Assembly (NCBI GenBank): GCA_958496175.1
Contig: OY292280.1
Coordinates: 16,988,001 to 17,052,000, forward strand
Source of the DNA: Sisyra terminalis
Lineage: Eukaryota > Arthropoda > Insecta > Neuroptera > Sisyridae
Direction: 5' to 3'
DNA length: 64,000 nt
Part shown: positions 1-11,688 of the stretch, one piece after another
How the letters are laid out: each line of letters opens with the position of its first letter
Numbering within the stretch: position 1 is the first letter of the stretch
Program-made: the position numbers and the translations under genes
Notes under the pieces: model-generated
Database searches by the model: none
Told to the model about the DNA's origin: nothing
What the model saw: the letters and a program-made list of their open reading frames with translations, nothing else

Positions 1-634
1 CCCTTAAATGCTCACTCGAATTTTAAAACTTAATTGAATGCAACTATCCCCTCATCCTTCCACCTATTCAATTAATCATTATCTACTAAGATGAAAAATG
101 TTCCTACTCAATTGAATTTTTGCAATTTTAAAATTGTCCATTCATTCTCATTCCTTTAAAAATTATAAAAATATAGTTTTAAGGGTATGCTATCCATATT
201 TAATTCATCAAATCCATGATTAACTCAAATTGATTAAAGTATGGCTCATAGCGACAGACGAGTGGTGGAAGCTATTCCTTACAAATAGCATCAAAAATTT
301 ATGTAAACTTGATTTTTTGAGTATTTTTTAGTATCCCAAAATTTTTTGGTTACTTCGTCGTATTGAACTATGGATTTTTTAAGGGGAGGAAAGAAATATG
401 AAAAAAGTATATCAGGGGCGGTTTGATACAAACTTTACTGTTCAAAGGGTTACTTGTAAGATTTTGAATCACATATTATGCATTTTTGGTAGTTTTTTCT
501 TCACATTTATATTGGAAAAACTATCAATAGAAAACGAATAGAGGCAAAAGAAGTTCTAATCTCTACCCGTATTACTTTTCGTTAGAATGGAGCCTAACGG
601 GTTCTACACTATTCCAATAATAGAAGTTGCAATA

Positions 635-785
635 ATTTATTTTTTAATATTTATATCAACTATGGTGTTTAGCGACTCTAGGGTTCATAAAAATTGTAAT
701 CGAAAAATATCGAAAACTTGTTCGATACGAGGAAAAAACTAACTAGTATTAGAGTGGTCACCTAGACCACTCGGCCACCAATAGG
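635..785 (-). mobile_element. tRNA-derived SINE, copy 1
   Basis: Minus-strand copy. The tRNA-like head (box A TGGCCGAGTGG, read from 779 down) and the GAGTCGCTAAA-type body segment are clear. The 3' tail is diverged. Confidence 0.7.
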
Positions 786-950
786 GTTGGTAGACAGTTG
801 TAATTTTTATTTTATTTATTTTTTCGTGTGGATGTGATCTTTATAGGAAAATGTTTTAAAGTAGGAAAAAGAATTATCATACTTGGAAAGTTCATGAGTG
901 ATGCAGATCTGGAACTACGTAAATCTTCCGGCCAACTAGACTCAACGTAC

Positions 951-1021
951 GATTTGCTATCACCTTCGATGTCCACCAATTCGTCGTCATCATTTGTGTT
1001 ACTGGGACTATTCATTCTGTG
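951..1021 (-). CDS. RNF220: RNF220-like gene, acidic exon (3' end uncertain)
   Basis: Follows a 58-nt intron (1022-1079) with donor GTAAGC and acceptor TCATTACAG. Phase 0 reading gives HRMNSPSNTNDDDELVDIEG and then DSKS. This matches the acidic DDAVDIE segment that follows the second zinc finger in human RNF220 and precedes the EYEWCGQKRIR block. That block is not found to the left in this window, so the next exon lies beyond position 1. The end given uses the donor ATC|GTACGT at 950. Alternatives are TAC|GTTGAG four bases on, or GAAG|GTGATA earlier. The conserved ELVDIE text is clear; the exact junction is not. Confidence 0.7.
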
Positions 1022-1079
1022 CTGTAATGATAAAACGCAAGGTGACATTTTTGCCGGAATTACCAGAAAAGAAGCTTAC

Positions 1080-1420
1080 TTTACGCAAACACTGTCCAAT
1101 ATGGGCGTTTAGTTCTTCCGAGTTTCTGAGCATCCCACGATTGCAAATTGGACATGACACTTCATCCGCTTTACGTTTACGTAGCTTCGACTTAAGTCGA
1201 TCCTGTCGATTGCTTTTTATTCGCTCGAAAATTTCCCATCGATGATCGGGAACGGTTCCTGATAAGTTTTGTGAAAGACGTTGCGCCTCATACTGGTTAC
1301 GACTGCAGGTTAACTTGCACAAACGTTCCAGTTCTTGTAAAAAATGGGACTCGAGTTCCCCGACTTGTAGACAAACGCCACAAACTGGACAACAAGATTG
1401 CTCGGCTTTGTTTCCTGGAA
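1080..1420 (-). CDS. RNF220: RNF220-like gene, zinc-finger exon
   Basis: 341-nt exon with a textbook acceptor (long T tract, TTCTTCAG) and a strong donor (CGTAAA|GTAAGC). It enters at phase 1 and leaves at phase 0, so codons run on from upstream exons (about residues 226-339 if the 96-nt exon is included). It has two cysteine motifs known in RNF220. The first is CPVC followed by GELESHFLQELERL, aligning with human CPIC..SELQEHMEQELEQL (about 236-259). The second is CPIC..ELNAHIGQCLRK (about 315-339), a CxxC...HxxxC zinc finger. Between them lies a basic segment, RIKSNRQDRLKSKLRKRK, matching the vertebrate RVRANRQTRLNARIGKMKRRK region. These features make this the firmest evidence for the gene. 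The catalytic RING domain is further downstream, outside the window. Confidence 0.9.
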
Positions 1421-2108
1421 CTGAAGAAAAAAAAATATTAAAATCGGAAAACAACCCCTCGAATATTGGGTTTGGACAAGGGATAAATAAGCATATTTTC
1501 ATTCGGGGGTGAAAAGAAAATCCGGGAATTTAACCAATGGACAGTTCGATAGTGGACCGAGTCCTTTGTGAAAGAAAATCGTCTAAACTCCGGCTTATCC
1601 GGAACGAGACATGAATTTTCGATTGTGGAAAAAAATGTTGGTAATATTTTTTTGTGAATTTTCCATGATAATTCGGGTAAATCCGTGAGGTTTGATATAC
1701 TTTTGACACAATTTAGAATGAAAGTTTTCATTGCGTAGTTGATGCGGCGTTCCAGGACGTTCCCTTTGTGTTCCCATCCCACACACGTAACCTATTAGAT
1801 TAATAACGGAATAACTTTCCACATGGTTGAACCGAAATTTAATAATCATAATTTTATTACTTCACATATGAAGGGATATTAATATAACAATTAATTCTAA
1901 CAAAACCGACGTCTCTTTTTTTTTTCGGGAAAATCCGGGAAATATCTGTTTTCTCATCACGTGTAATGTAACAACAACACACATCATTTTAGTTCGAGAT
2001 ATTAACAAAGTTTTCCCCATTTTCCGAGACATGATCACAATGATGACACGAACAGCGTCCAGATGTCAAGGGATGAGTTTCATGTAAAAGGGAAAACTGG
2101 ATAAATTT

Positions 2109-2130
2109 ATGTTTGTCTATAGACAAACAT
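2109..2130. repeat. Perfect 22-bp palindrome
   Basis: ATGTTTGTCTA followed by its exact complement. Each half has a forkhead-like TGTTTGT and half of a Smad-like GTCT..AGAC box. May be a binding site; no direct evidence. Confidence 0.4.
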
Positions 2131-3415
2131 TAAAACAACTTAGTGGAAAACTTAACAATGGGAAACGCGCTCGAAAAATTTAAATATTTTCATTGGAACC
2201 GGATAACATTCTCAATAAATTTCTGCGTCATAAATCGTTCTTTTTTCTTATATTGTTTTTCCTCAATTTCTTTCATTTTTCTATTTGCTTTTTTTCCCAT
2301 AACCTCATATAAAAATATATTTTTATTTCCTCGCCCGCTAAACGGGGTTGAAATATTTCCGTTTCCCTTCCAGATAAATCGGGCAAATACATATTAAATA
2401 ATGGTGCCCATAAAGAAACTTGCCACTGGAAAATCGAGAAGGAAAAACCCGTTACATTTTACATGTGAAAATTTCAATGAATTTTCTACTTTTATTAAAA
2501 TCAAATGAAAAGTTTCCAGTATGTTTATAATCTTATTACCATTTCTCTGGGAAGCCGTTATGCAAATGACGGACGATTCCGATTTGGACATTCATGAACA
2601 TGAACAAATGAGTTTATAATTACTTAAGGGGGCTGTAATAAAATTTGATTTAATCGCAAGGTGGAACGTTTCCCGATGCCGAAAATCAGAACTATCGAGA
2701 TATCCCAACGGGCGTTTAGATAGATGGTTTGTCGCGTTTATGGTTAAAGGGGTAGAAACAACAAACTAGGAATGCAACGGTGATGATGATTACGGTGGTG
2801 AAACGTGTTACCAACATTGACTAATTAGGGGAAGCCCCGAAACTACCCCTAACGTAAGTACACATTCGTCAACAGATGTAAATGTGTTCAAACACGTGAG
2901 ATATGAACCGGCTTGTCACCATAATCTTATCCACTAAATCCTCGCAAATCATTCTCTAATTTTTCTATTCTAATTTACTTGAAACATAAAAAATGATCAC
3001 TTCCACCCTTACAACATTGTTGCTAAGGACAATGTATGATGAAGGAGTGCTAAGTGTCGTTCGGAACTCATAAAACTATGCAGTTTGTGTTTTATGGAGG
3101 ATTAGGGGTTGGACTCCAACCAGCTATGATGTTCGCATCATTTCTTTTCGTGAATGGATTCTTCAATTCATCCTCGTTTGGATAACAACACACAATTCCT
3201 TATTTACACTTTCGGCTTCCCTCTTTTCCAGAATCGCCAAAACATTTGTTTTTTTTTCTTGCCAAAAAATTTGAATTTTTCCCTAATATTTTCAAAGAAA
3301 AATTATCATACTTCTCTTAGCTATCCTGGTTTTCTTTCTAAAACAATTTTCCCAGTCGTTTCCTCGTCACCTCAACTTATTATGGACAAGTGGATAAAAA
3401 TAATTTTATATGTGC

Positions 3416-3590
3416 TTACTGGTGGCCGAGTGGTTTAGGTGACCGCTTCAAAACTGGTAGGTTTTGGGTTCAATCCTCGAATCGAGCAAATTTTTGATAT
3501 TTCTCGACTACGGATTTTTATTAACCCTAGAGTCGTTAAAGACCTTAGTAGTTATTAAGCGACGGAAAATAACAATTAAAAAAATATATG
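3416..3590 (+). mobile_element. tRNA-derived SINE, copy 2
   Basis: One of the best copies. The head resembles a class II tRNA (Leu or Ser) with box A TGGCCGAGTGG and box B GGTTCAATCC, the internal RNA polymerase III promoter. A body of about 110 bases follows, ending GCGACGGAAAATAACAATTA and an A-rich tail. It is not a working tRNA: no acceptor stem pairs. Confidence 0.85.
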
Positions 3591-3902
3591 TGAACCACGG
3601 AGTGGTGCATGTTCAAAGTAGCTAAGGGTACGACTTAAGCACCCTTACCTTATTTATTGACTTATTGTTTGCTAAGAGAAACGTAAAAAGTGTTAATGTA
3701 AAGAATTATTACCCTAAATCGAATTTAAATATTTAAATAAATATTTAATTTAAATAAAGTTAATAATTTCTTCGATGCAAAACATTAAATTTTTCAATCG
3801 ATTTACTTGTAGCAGAAAAAAGACGGAATTTCACATTAAATTCAACTTTGGTATTCGTAAATTTGTTACAAAAATTCAAATTTTAAAAAACAAATCCTAA
3901 GA

Positions 3903-4745
3903 GTCCGACCGAAACTAGTTTTAACGACCGAAACTTCCATATAAGGTCACGTTTCCGTAGAAAAAAAAATTATCATAATTTGTCAATCTTTACTTTGAAA
4001 TACTATAGCTATTCATTAATCATTTAGTCCCTAATATTGGAGCTAATCATTATTATAACATGATATTATCATTTCTTATTTCAAATAAGTTATTTATGCT
4101 GTAATAAGGGGTTAATTTGAAAAAAAATCACCTAATATTTCTTTTTAATATTAGTTACGAACAACATAAGATAATAAAAAAAAGTGGCTCAAGTGTACTT
4201 TAGCACACCCACAATCTGACAACGTTGCATTTTCGACTTTGTTTTTAATTTAATTCGCCATATTTTTGTTAATTCAATTCTAATATGGTATAATTCTCTC
4301 TTTTGTGGCTAAATTTTAATTATGAACCGATTTAATCGCGAATTAAAATAAAAACAAAGTCGAAAATGCGACATTGCCAGATTGTGGGTGTGCTAAAGTA
4401 CACATGAGCCAAAAAAGCTATACAACAAAATTAATTTTTACCTTATATGTTTATAAAATAGAAAATACTCTTTCTTATATCATAAAAACCAAATAATTTC
4501 TTTTTAACTTTGATCAGCTTTGTTTCGAACTGAAACAAAAATATTAAAGATAAAATTAAACAAAATTTCAATCAACTATTAGTAATCAATATTCAGAATT
4601 GAGAAATCAAATAATTAGTGAAAAACAATATTTTTATAATTTTTTATCTCACGAATTCCTTTCGGTTTCAGACGTAGTTTCGGCTTGACGACTGCCGAAA
4701 CCGAAACTAAGCTGAAACTCGTTTTTGGTTGAAACCGAAACCGAA
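3903..4745 (+). mobile_element. GTCCGACCGAA-family repeat, copy 1 (hosts a nested MITE)
   Basis: Begins GTCCGACCGAAACTAG and ends with runs of CCGAAACCGAA in the style of the other copies. Interior landmarks shared with 16419-17093 and 49242-49862 are CATATAAGGTCA, CATTTCTTATTTCAAATAA and TATCTCACGAATTC. It is longer than the others because the element at 4185-4411 is inserted in it. No coding capacity. Confidence 0.75.
4185..4411. mobile_element. TGGCTCA foldback MITE, copy 1 (nested, with target duplication)
   Basis: A 227-bp element whose two halves are long inverted repeats of about 75 bp (TGGCTCAAGTGTACTTTAGC at left, its complement at right). AAAAAG flanks both ends (4179-4184 and 4412-4417). 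The undisturbed sequence is seen in the paralogous repeat near 16,750, which shows the insertion site directly. Non-coding. Confidence 0.85.
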
Positions 4746-5919
4746 TCATTAAAACAGTTTTATGTTGAAGGCTGGATTACAAGTAAATTGTTGATCTGAC
4801 CAAAATTTACAAATTGACCTTTTTTATAGAACATTAAATTTCTTTTGAAAATATAAAAAAATGGCTCCATTCATTAAAAATAAGATTATAAATTCAACAG
4901 ATCAAATGTTCAAGATTGAATTGCAAGGAAATTGTTGGTCTGACGAAAATTTATAATTTGACCTTTTTTGTAGAATATTTATTTTCCGTTAAGAATATAT
5001 GTTGTTTAGTTCCTTCTGTTGGATGGTTCAAAAGGGTTGGGAAAAAATGCGCTTTGGTGGTAATAATTGGTATTAAATGCTTGGATAATTATTTCTTATC
5101 GTTTTCTTTTGCTCAACTTCCAAAGGGGTTGATTTTCAAATAAAAAATGCCTCATCCTTATTCATGTCATTCTCTTGACATTTCCGTTACGAATAGCATT
5201 TTCCGCAATTTTACTTAGTCCATTTACGAACATATATGTGAAATATAACGCAACCGTTGTCGGATAAAAAGCTTCACATCGCATTTGTCGGTGAAATAGG
5301 TGGTGGAGAAAATAAAGTTGCGAGAAAAAATTGCATACATATAAAAACAAACAAATAAATGGGACAGTTTTCACAAATCCTCAATCGTAGAACATTCGGC
5401 CAGTACAATGTGGTCGATATGATTTCCATAGAAGGCTTCAAGAAAATAGGGCTGAATGATTAATTTGATGGACAGATGAGGTGTGTGTAGGTGGTGGAAG
5501 AGTTGGAATGGATATTTTTTAATGAAAACTAACTTGCATAACATTTAATAGCCGTATGATTCCAATCGCATCTGTCGTCGCTGCGAAGGTGGTGCAAGGA
5601 AAAATGGAAATTGGGGGTGAGCAGGTAAAGCTCTAGGGGTTGGAAAATGGTACATGCAAAAGTTTATATGTGTGTATATTTCATCTCGCCAAGCGTATGT
5701 CGACGTTAAGCCGATTTCATCCCTGTTTTAACTAGATTTCCCAAATATACAGATCGATTCAAAAGTCTTGAATTATATTTTTCTACCTTGTCAACCCTAA
5801 ACAAGATTTATCACACACTAAACAATAATTTATACCTAACAAACCTCCGAATTAATAAAAACAGAATATATGTGCCTACTTCCCATTATTCGTATCTGAT
5901 ATATTAAAATTTAATCTAT

Positions 5920-7012
5920 TTTGAAGTATAGGCAACATGAACTCCAAGGTATACTTAATTGCCTATACTGTACAGGTTAATGTACATAATAAAATGTACA
6001 GGTTTCCTTGAAACTTTCGACCTGGACAGTTTATTATAAACAATAACAAGAACAATTTAGGAGTTATCAAAACATGAATAACAATTTGTCAATTCTTTGA
6101 AAAGTTCACAAAATAGAACATTAATTGTTGAATGAATTATGATTAATTTGTTTGACTGCTCAATTGAAATTTGTTTCATTCATTAATCAAATCTAATGAA
6201 ATTTAATATGTTTAAAGTATAGGCAACATGAACTCCAAGGTACACTGGGTTGCCTATATCGTAAACTAAATGAACAGGTTCCCTTGGAACTTGCGACCTG
6301 GGCAATATATTATGAGCAAAAACATGGACAATTTAGGGGTTCATAGACTTAGTTACAAAATTTTCAATTCTTTGGAACGTTCAGAATAATATATCATAAC
6401 ATTAATTGCAGAAAAAAATATAAATAATTTATATGACTTATCTACTGAGTTTACTATTTATTGGGTTATCTACTTATCTACTATTCGTTTCATTCATTAA
6501 TTGTTTATACTCATTTTAAGCAAAAATTGATATCGAGTTTTCAACAGAAACTTTAACTGTATTGTTAAAAATAAACTACCTAAATCGTAAGAAAATCAAT
6601 TCATTTAGTTTAAGTGTCCGACCGAACTTTCGGTTTCAGTTTCGGCCTAGTTACGGCTGTCATCAAGCCGAAACTACGACCGAAACCAAAATTGAATTCG
6701 TGAGATAAAAATGTTAACAAAATCATTGTTTTTCACCTATTATTTGATTCTTCAATTATAAATACTAATAACTATCAATTTATGAAAATTGTGTTATATA
6801 TTATTTTTTCAATCAAAGTAGACTAATTAAGATTAACTTTTTTTTCTACGAAAACATGACCTTATATGGAAGTATTGGTTTCGGTTGAAACTGAGATTGA
6901 TGCCAAAATTCGGTTTCGATTTCGACCGTAAAAACTAATTTCGGTCGGACAGTATTCATTTTTAAAATATGGGCAACCCAGTGTACTTTGGAGTTTATAT
7001 TGCCTATACTTT
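5920..7012. mobile_element. Repeat with AGTATAGGCAACATGAACTC ends
   Basis: AGTATAGGCAACATGAACTC occurs at about 5925 and again in direct orientation at about 6217, each followed by similar sequence of nearly 200 bp ending in a CGACCTGG(A/G)CA block. An inverted copy closes the unit at 6963-7012. This suggests a terminal-inverted element with a duplicated left end. A GTCCGACC repeat is inserted near its right end. No coding sequence seen. Confidence 0.6.
6618..6954 (-). mobile_element. GTCCGACCGAA-family repeat, copy 2 (short)
   Basis: Minus orientation. Both ends are intact: GTCCGACCGAA at the left and TTCGGTCGGAC at the right, an 11-bp inverted repeat. About 340 bp, so roughly 300 bp of the interior is missing compared with the long copies. 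It lies inside the element at 5920-7012. Confidence 0.75.
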
Positions 7013-7027
7013 GAACTGTTTAAAAGT

Positions 7028-7130
7028 TTCCGAACAGAACTAGTTTTTACGGCCGAATTCGAAACGAAATTTCGATATCAGTTTCAGTTTCGGCCAAAAC
7101 TGAAACCGAAACTTCCATGAACAAAAAAAA
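7028..7130 (+). mobile_element. GTCCGACCGAA-family fragment
   Basis: Only the first 100 bases: TTCCGAACAGAACTAG, TTTTTACGGCCGAA and CGAAACTTCCATGAAC, then unrelated sequence. Confidence 0.6.
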
Positions 7131-7463
7131 TCATACCAGAACTATTCAACAACACCAAGAGGTTTCAATTAGTTTTACGAAAGTATCGATCTGATTTCTA
7201 AACAAACGAATGTATCCAGATATTTAGTTTTTTGTAACTTTTATACCCTTAAAAATTACTTTGTTGTTAGTAATTCCATAAGTTACCCATAGTATAGTTC
7301 TAGTAACTAATTTTATAGCGTTTGTTTTGTTTTTCTAGAAAATAATTTGTTCAGTTTGTAAACAGAAATCAGTGATTTCTTCTAAACGTACTGACCTTCT
7401 CGACAAATTGAAAAGTCTAATGTGCCACAGAATAGTATAGAAATTTGAGGTTTTACAGTTGAA

Positions 7464-7502
7464 GTACCTGAAGAAGTCGGATTTACTCGACGAAATGTTT
7501 TG
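7464..7502 (+). ncRNA. Hammerhead-like motif (degenerate)
   Basis: CTGAAGA, an extra A, stem GTCG/CGAC, then GAAATGT. Stem III and stem I are weak, so this copy is probably inactive. Confidence 0.3.
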
Positions 7503-8282
7503 CATTTCCTAAAGTACAATAACCACTTTAGTAATTAAGGAGTAAAACTTTTGATTATTCGTCTATAATGTAAGTATGTAAGTTCATAATTTTTTTGAAT
7601 TCCAAAAAAAAAATATTTTTAAACATGAAAAATGGAAAAAATGTGCATTGTGAATTTGTATTCAGTCTCTACATTTTTTTAATTGGGTCTAAGCTCTTCA
7701 ATAGTATAATTGTGTTTGTTCCATTTTTTTGGTAATATAAATCTACGTAAATTCATAACATATGGCAACTTCTTGGTAATCGTTGAAAAATAATCGAAAG
7801 ATCAGAACTGGTGAGTTTTGCACAAGTTTTCCAATAGGGGGGGCTAATTAACGGTCGTAGGCCATGCGGGTAAGGAAATCGTTTTTCTTAGGCGAGTTCC
7901 ATCAATTTGAGGATTTTCTTTTGTGAATTAAAAGCAATTAATTAGATTTTCCCCGGTACGATAACAGCTGTGCATTTTCAAGCGTAATAAAGACGAAGGC
8001 ATTTTCTTATGAATCATCCCCCTTCACTTATCATTCATGTGATTATGTTGAGCACAAGGCCAACTTGTTAATTATTGAACAATATGTCGATGTTGATTAC
8101 GAAATTTCCACACATTACGCCATCCAAAAAATAGTTGGATTTATATAATTAACGAACATGGAAAATTTTTCCCTTTATGGAAAATTTTCAATGGTTTTAG
8201 GTATTAGTATTTTCATTGCAGAAAAATCTCACATTGCACACATTTTAAGTGAAAGAAAATATTTGAGAATAAAAAAAATAGC

Positions 8283-8450
8283 CTACTGGTGGCCGAGTGG
8301 TCAAGGTGACCGCTCCAAAAATGGTAGGTGTTGGGTTTGATCCTTGTATCGAACAAATTTACAATTTTTCTTGATTTACGGACTAATATTGACCCAAGAG
8401 TCGCTAAAGGCTTTAGTATTAATAATGCGATGATAATTAACAATTTAGAA
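8283..8450 (+). mobile_element. tRNA-derived SINE, copy 3
   Basis: Box A TGGCCGAGTGG and a GGTTTGATCC box B. The body has GAGTCGCTAAAG and GCGATGATAATTAACAATT. Confidence 0.85.
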
Positions 8451-8996
8451 ACAAAACAAAGTAACGACTGGTAACCTCTTTCCCCTTTCCATTGATCACG
8501 GAACTACTATTTTAATCAATATATTGCAAAATATAATGTTTATATTTCTTTTATTTTATAACGATTTTTGTTTCTTCTATTTCTTATTTTTCTTGGAAAT
8601 CAATGCTGCCAGCATTCAACATAACCCTTATAACACTTCTTGTATTTAGTAAAGTTTTTCCGGATGAAGTTGATTCTTTTACAAAACTGCAACCTCAAGG
8701 TAAACTGTATTCTTGGGTTTTATTTGAGACTAAGTAGCTGTGCAAACCCCAGAATTCACTATTCTGGAAATTTTTCAACTATTTCGGTTTCAGGTTAGAA
8801 ACCCTAAGTTCCTATGCCTCCATTTATTCAAAGCACTGCATTCCTGTAGAATATGGGAAGCAGTTTCGTTTAGTGCCAGGTGTTCTATGCAAAAGTAAAC
8901 AAAAGGATAATAAAACAATAGAACAGAATAAGACATGATCTGGAATATTTTAAATCGAGATTTTTCTGGGTTCGCCTGGAATTGAACTATCTGGAT

Positions 8997-9168
8997 CAGT
9001 GTTTTCCAAACTCAGAGGCGCGCCTCCCTAGGGAACCATGGACTAGACTAAAAGGAGGCGCAAATATTAGCCAGGATTTCGAGTGAAAAGATTGATAATC
9101 TATCATTTTATAACAACGATCGTCTTTAGTGACTTAAGATGAGTGAAAAAAAAGTTTGGAAGCCACTG
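8997..9168. mobile_element. hAT-like MITE with 8-bp target duplication
   Basis: 172 bp. Ends are CAGTGTTTTCCAAACT and AGTTTGGAAGCCACTG, imperfect inverted repeats of about 16 bp. It is flanked by ATCTGGAT (8989-8996) and ATCTAGAT (9169-9176), an 8-bp direct repeat with one mismatch. Eight-bp duplications and CA(G)TG termini are typical of hAT transposons. No transposase. Confidence 0.75.
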
Positions 9169-10636
9169 ATCTAGATAGAGAAAGGGTTGTATCAACAAGT
9201 TAGTTACAAGTGAAATAAATGATTGTTGAAATTTAAATAAACTTAATAGTGTTAAATAAATAAACAAACGAGTGTATGAAATAAATAGTTGTCTTAGAAC
9301 ACAAATCCAAAGAGCCCGTCATTATAAACAGTTAGAAACGTAACATAATATATGATGCTGCTAATTGTTAATACAGTAGAAACACCAATGGATTCTGCCG
9401 ATTTAGCAATTATTTTTGGGAATGTAGGGAAGCTTCTTTCAATTTTTGAAAAACTGTAAAAGGGATAGAATCCTCATTTATCCGGCAAAGTTTCGACAAT
9501 TGTGTGATGTGGGGTGCGGCATGCCACAATTACAATCGTATTAATGTGGTTTCGAGGAAGACATGGACCATGAATGCATCGTGGCGGAGGAATGAGGTGC
9601 AAATGTGCAAAATGTGCCAATCTCAACAGGGTATCAATTCACCGGCAAATAAAATGGCCAATAAAATAAAAAACTCCACATTGCCAGTTGACATCTTTGC
9701 ACAAATATAACATTTATGGCCCAATAAAACACACTTAACTCGTCAACTTTGCCTTCGTTGTTAACTAATACAAACAGGGCCAACATATCGTCTGAATGAA
9801 ATAGAATGAGTAAGAGAAAACGAATTACAAAAAACTGTACAATAACGTCTTCCTTTTTCACATATAAAATCAAAGGAATTGTATGTTTTTGTGTATACTT
9901 TATACATATGGAACGTTCCATGTAAAATCAACCATTTTTTGCTTCTTCACATTTTTACACCCTAATGGAAACAAATGGACCCACAAGTTACATTCATTGA
10001 AAAATTAATATTTCTTCAGTTCGAAGTAGTTCCCTATTGAAAAAAAATATTTAATGGCTTTGATAAATTCAAACGATATCTAATTGGATTTTTGGTATAA
10101 GCTTGGATCAGGCACGTCGGATTTTGAGAACTTAAAAGATTGTTTAGAAAAGTTTTCGAAGTTATTCCTCAAGTCTTGCTTACTCGAAATTAATTAACGT
10201 AAATTATAACATTTAATATCAATGATTATTTTCAAAATTTAAATTGTAATAGGTTCAGATCGTTCCCCTTTATTAATATTACGGCTCAAGTCCCTTTTTG
10301 CACATTCAAATCTGGCAACCTATAACATTTTGAAATCATTACAACTAAATTATTGATATTCTCTTTTAAAAATATAAATTTTAATTACCGTCCAAAAAAG
10401 TAAATTAATAATAGGTATACCAAAATATAATGTAATTTAAATTCATATTAGTAACGATAGTAACCTGTTACCATGCACAGGTGGGCTGTCTAACTTTAAT
10501 GTTTGTTTATTAATTGAATTTATTTGTAATTATAATAACATTGACATTTGTAATAACTATTTATTTATTTCATGGTATAAATTATTGTTTATATATTGCA
10601 TTATCTTTTATATGTTTATGTATGTTTATTTATTAG

Positions 10637-10674
10637 ACGCTTGAGGAAGTCACGATACGTGACGAAACGTTGCT
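10637..10674 (+). ncRNA. Hammerhead-like motif, family 1
   Basis: TTGAGGA (first core C changed to T), extra A, six-pair stem GTCACG/CGTGAC with loop ATA, GAAACGTT, then GC, which pairs with the GC before the core. Confidence 0.4.
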
Positions 10675-10846
10675 GAATTGAAAAATAAAAAAAATAAAAA
10701 CTGATTCGTTTAAACCTGAAAAATATTATTTTATTAATTATAGTTGGACCTGAAAATAATATATTAAAATATAATTCACAGAAATAAGAAGACAATTCAG
10801 GTTGTTTAAGATCGGTTTTTTTATTTAAATTTTTTACTATTCAATT

Positions 10847-10884
10847 AGCTACGTTTCGTTACGTATCGTAACTTCATCAGGCTT
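10847..10884 (-). ncRNA. Hammerhead-like motif, family 1, left arm
   Basis: The most complete copy: AGC, then CTGATGA, one extra A, stem GTTACG/CGTAAC with loop ATA, GAAACGTA, then GCT. The flanking AGC and GCT pair as a three-base stem I. ACGT would be a minimal stem III and A the residue before cleavage. Confidence 0.5.
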
Positions 10885-10963
10885 CTTGATTCACAAAAAT
10901 AAAATATTTTCAATTTAAATTCAATAAATAAATTTATTTATTTTACATAAAATAAGAATCAAG

Positions 10964-11002
10964 AAGCCCGATGAAGTTACGATACGTAACGAAACGTAGC
11001 TA
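10964..11002 (+). ncRNA. Hammerhead-like motif, family 1, right arm
   Basis: Same as the left arm except CCGATGA replaces CTGATGA, a change in an essential core base. Probably inactive. Confidence 0.4.
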
Positions 11003-11440
11003 ATTGAATAGTAAAAATTTTAAATAAAAAAACCGATCTTAAACAACCTGAATTGTCTTCTTATTTAAAAAAATAAAAGCTAAGATTTGAATTTTATCAT
11101 CAATTCACAGAAATATTAAAAGGCTGTTAGTACATCATACAATTTTTTTTAATGAGTTAGAATCAAAAGTTATCGAATTTTCTTGGAATGCCTCATATAA
11201 ATATATATATTATATATACAGTTATGTCTATATATATATTTATATATAGTAAAGCACGCATATCAAAAAAATGAAATATGAGACGAGTTGAAACCCTTTC
11301 AAATCCATTTATGACATTTTATTTTATTTTGAGAACGACAAGGAAAATTTTACCAGCCAGTTTATGACTTTTCTTTCAGCAATGTTACACACATATGCAA
11401 ATTGGCGAATAATTCGTAAGACTAAAATAAATAAAAAACT

Positions 11441-11460
11441 ATATATATATATATATATAC
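11441..11460. repeat. TA microsatellite
   Basis: Ten-unit AT/TA run. Another imperfect TA-rich stretch is at 11,196-11,250. Confidence 0.9.
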
Positions 11461-11688
11461 TTATTTAAAACGGCAATAACGAGATTGGCGCTTTCACTCT
11501 CGCCTTGTAAAACATTTAATTCAATAATAAAAATACGAGTTTTGGCAATCGTTTTGGGGATCGTGTCAAATTCCTGTGATTTGTCAATTGGAAAACGGGC
11601 GAATGGGAATGGGGTGAAGCGCTCGTGCGTTTATATACATATGTTCACCTCGTGGCAAATCCAGCACGATTTATAAGCCCTTTAGTGC

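Larger units (their letters stand above)
10782..11067. mobile_element. Foldback element with paired ribozyme-like arms
   Basis: Arms of about 110 bp (10782-10895 and 10957-11067) are near-perfect inverted repeats around an AT-rich spacer. AATTCACAGAAATA, 14 bp, occurs at 10773-10786 and again at 11102-11115, consistent with a target duplication around an insertion that extends 35 bp past the right arm. Each arm carries a hammerhead-like core pointing outward. Such inverted arrangement and variable-length duplication recall Penelope-like retroelements. No reverse transcriptase is present. Confidence 0.7.

Noticed and set aside
3416..3490. tRNA gene (Leu- or Ser-like).
   Set aside because: Boxes A and B are present, but there is no acceptor-stem pairing, and the same head recurs in nine copies with a common body and tail, so it is a SINE.
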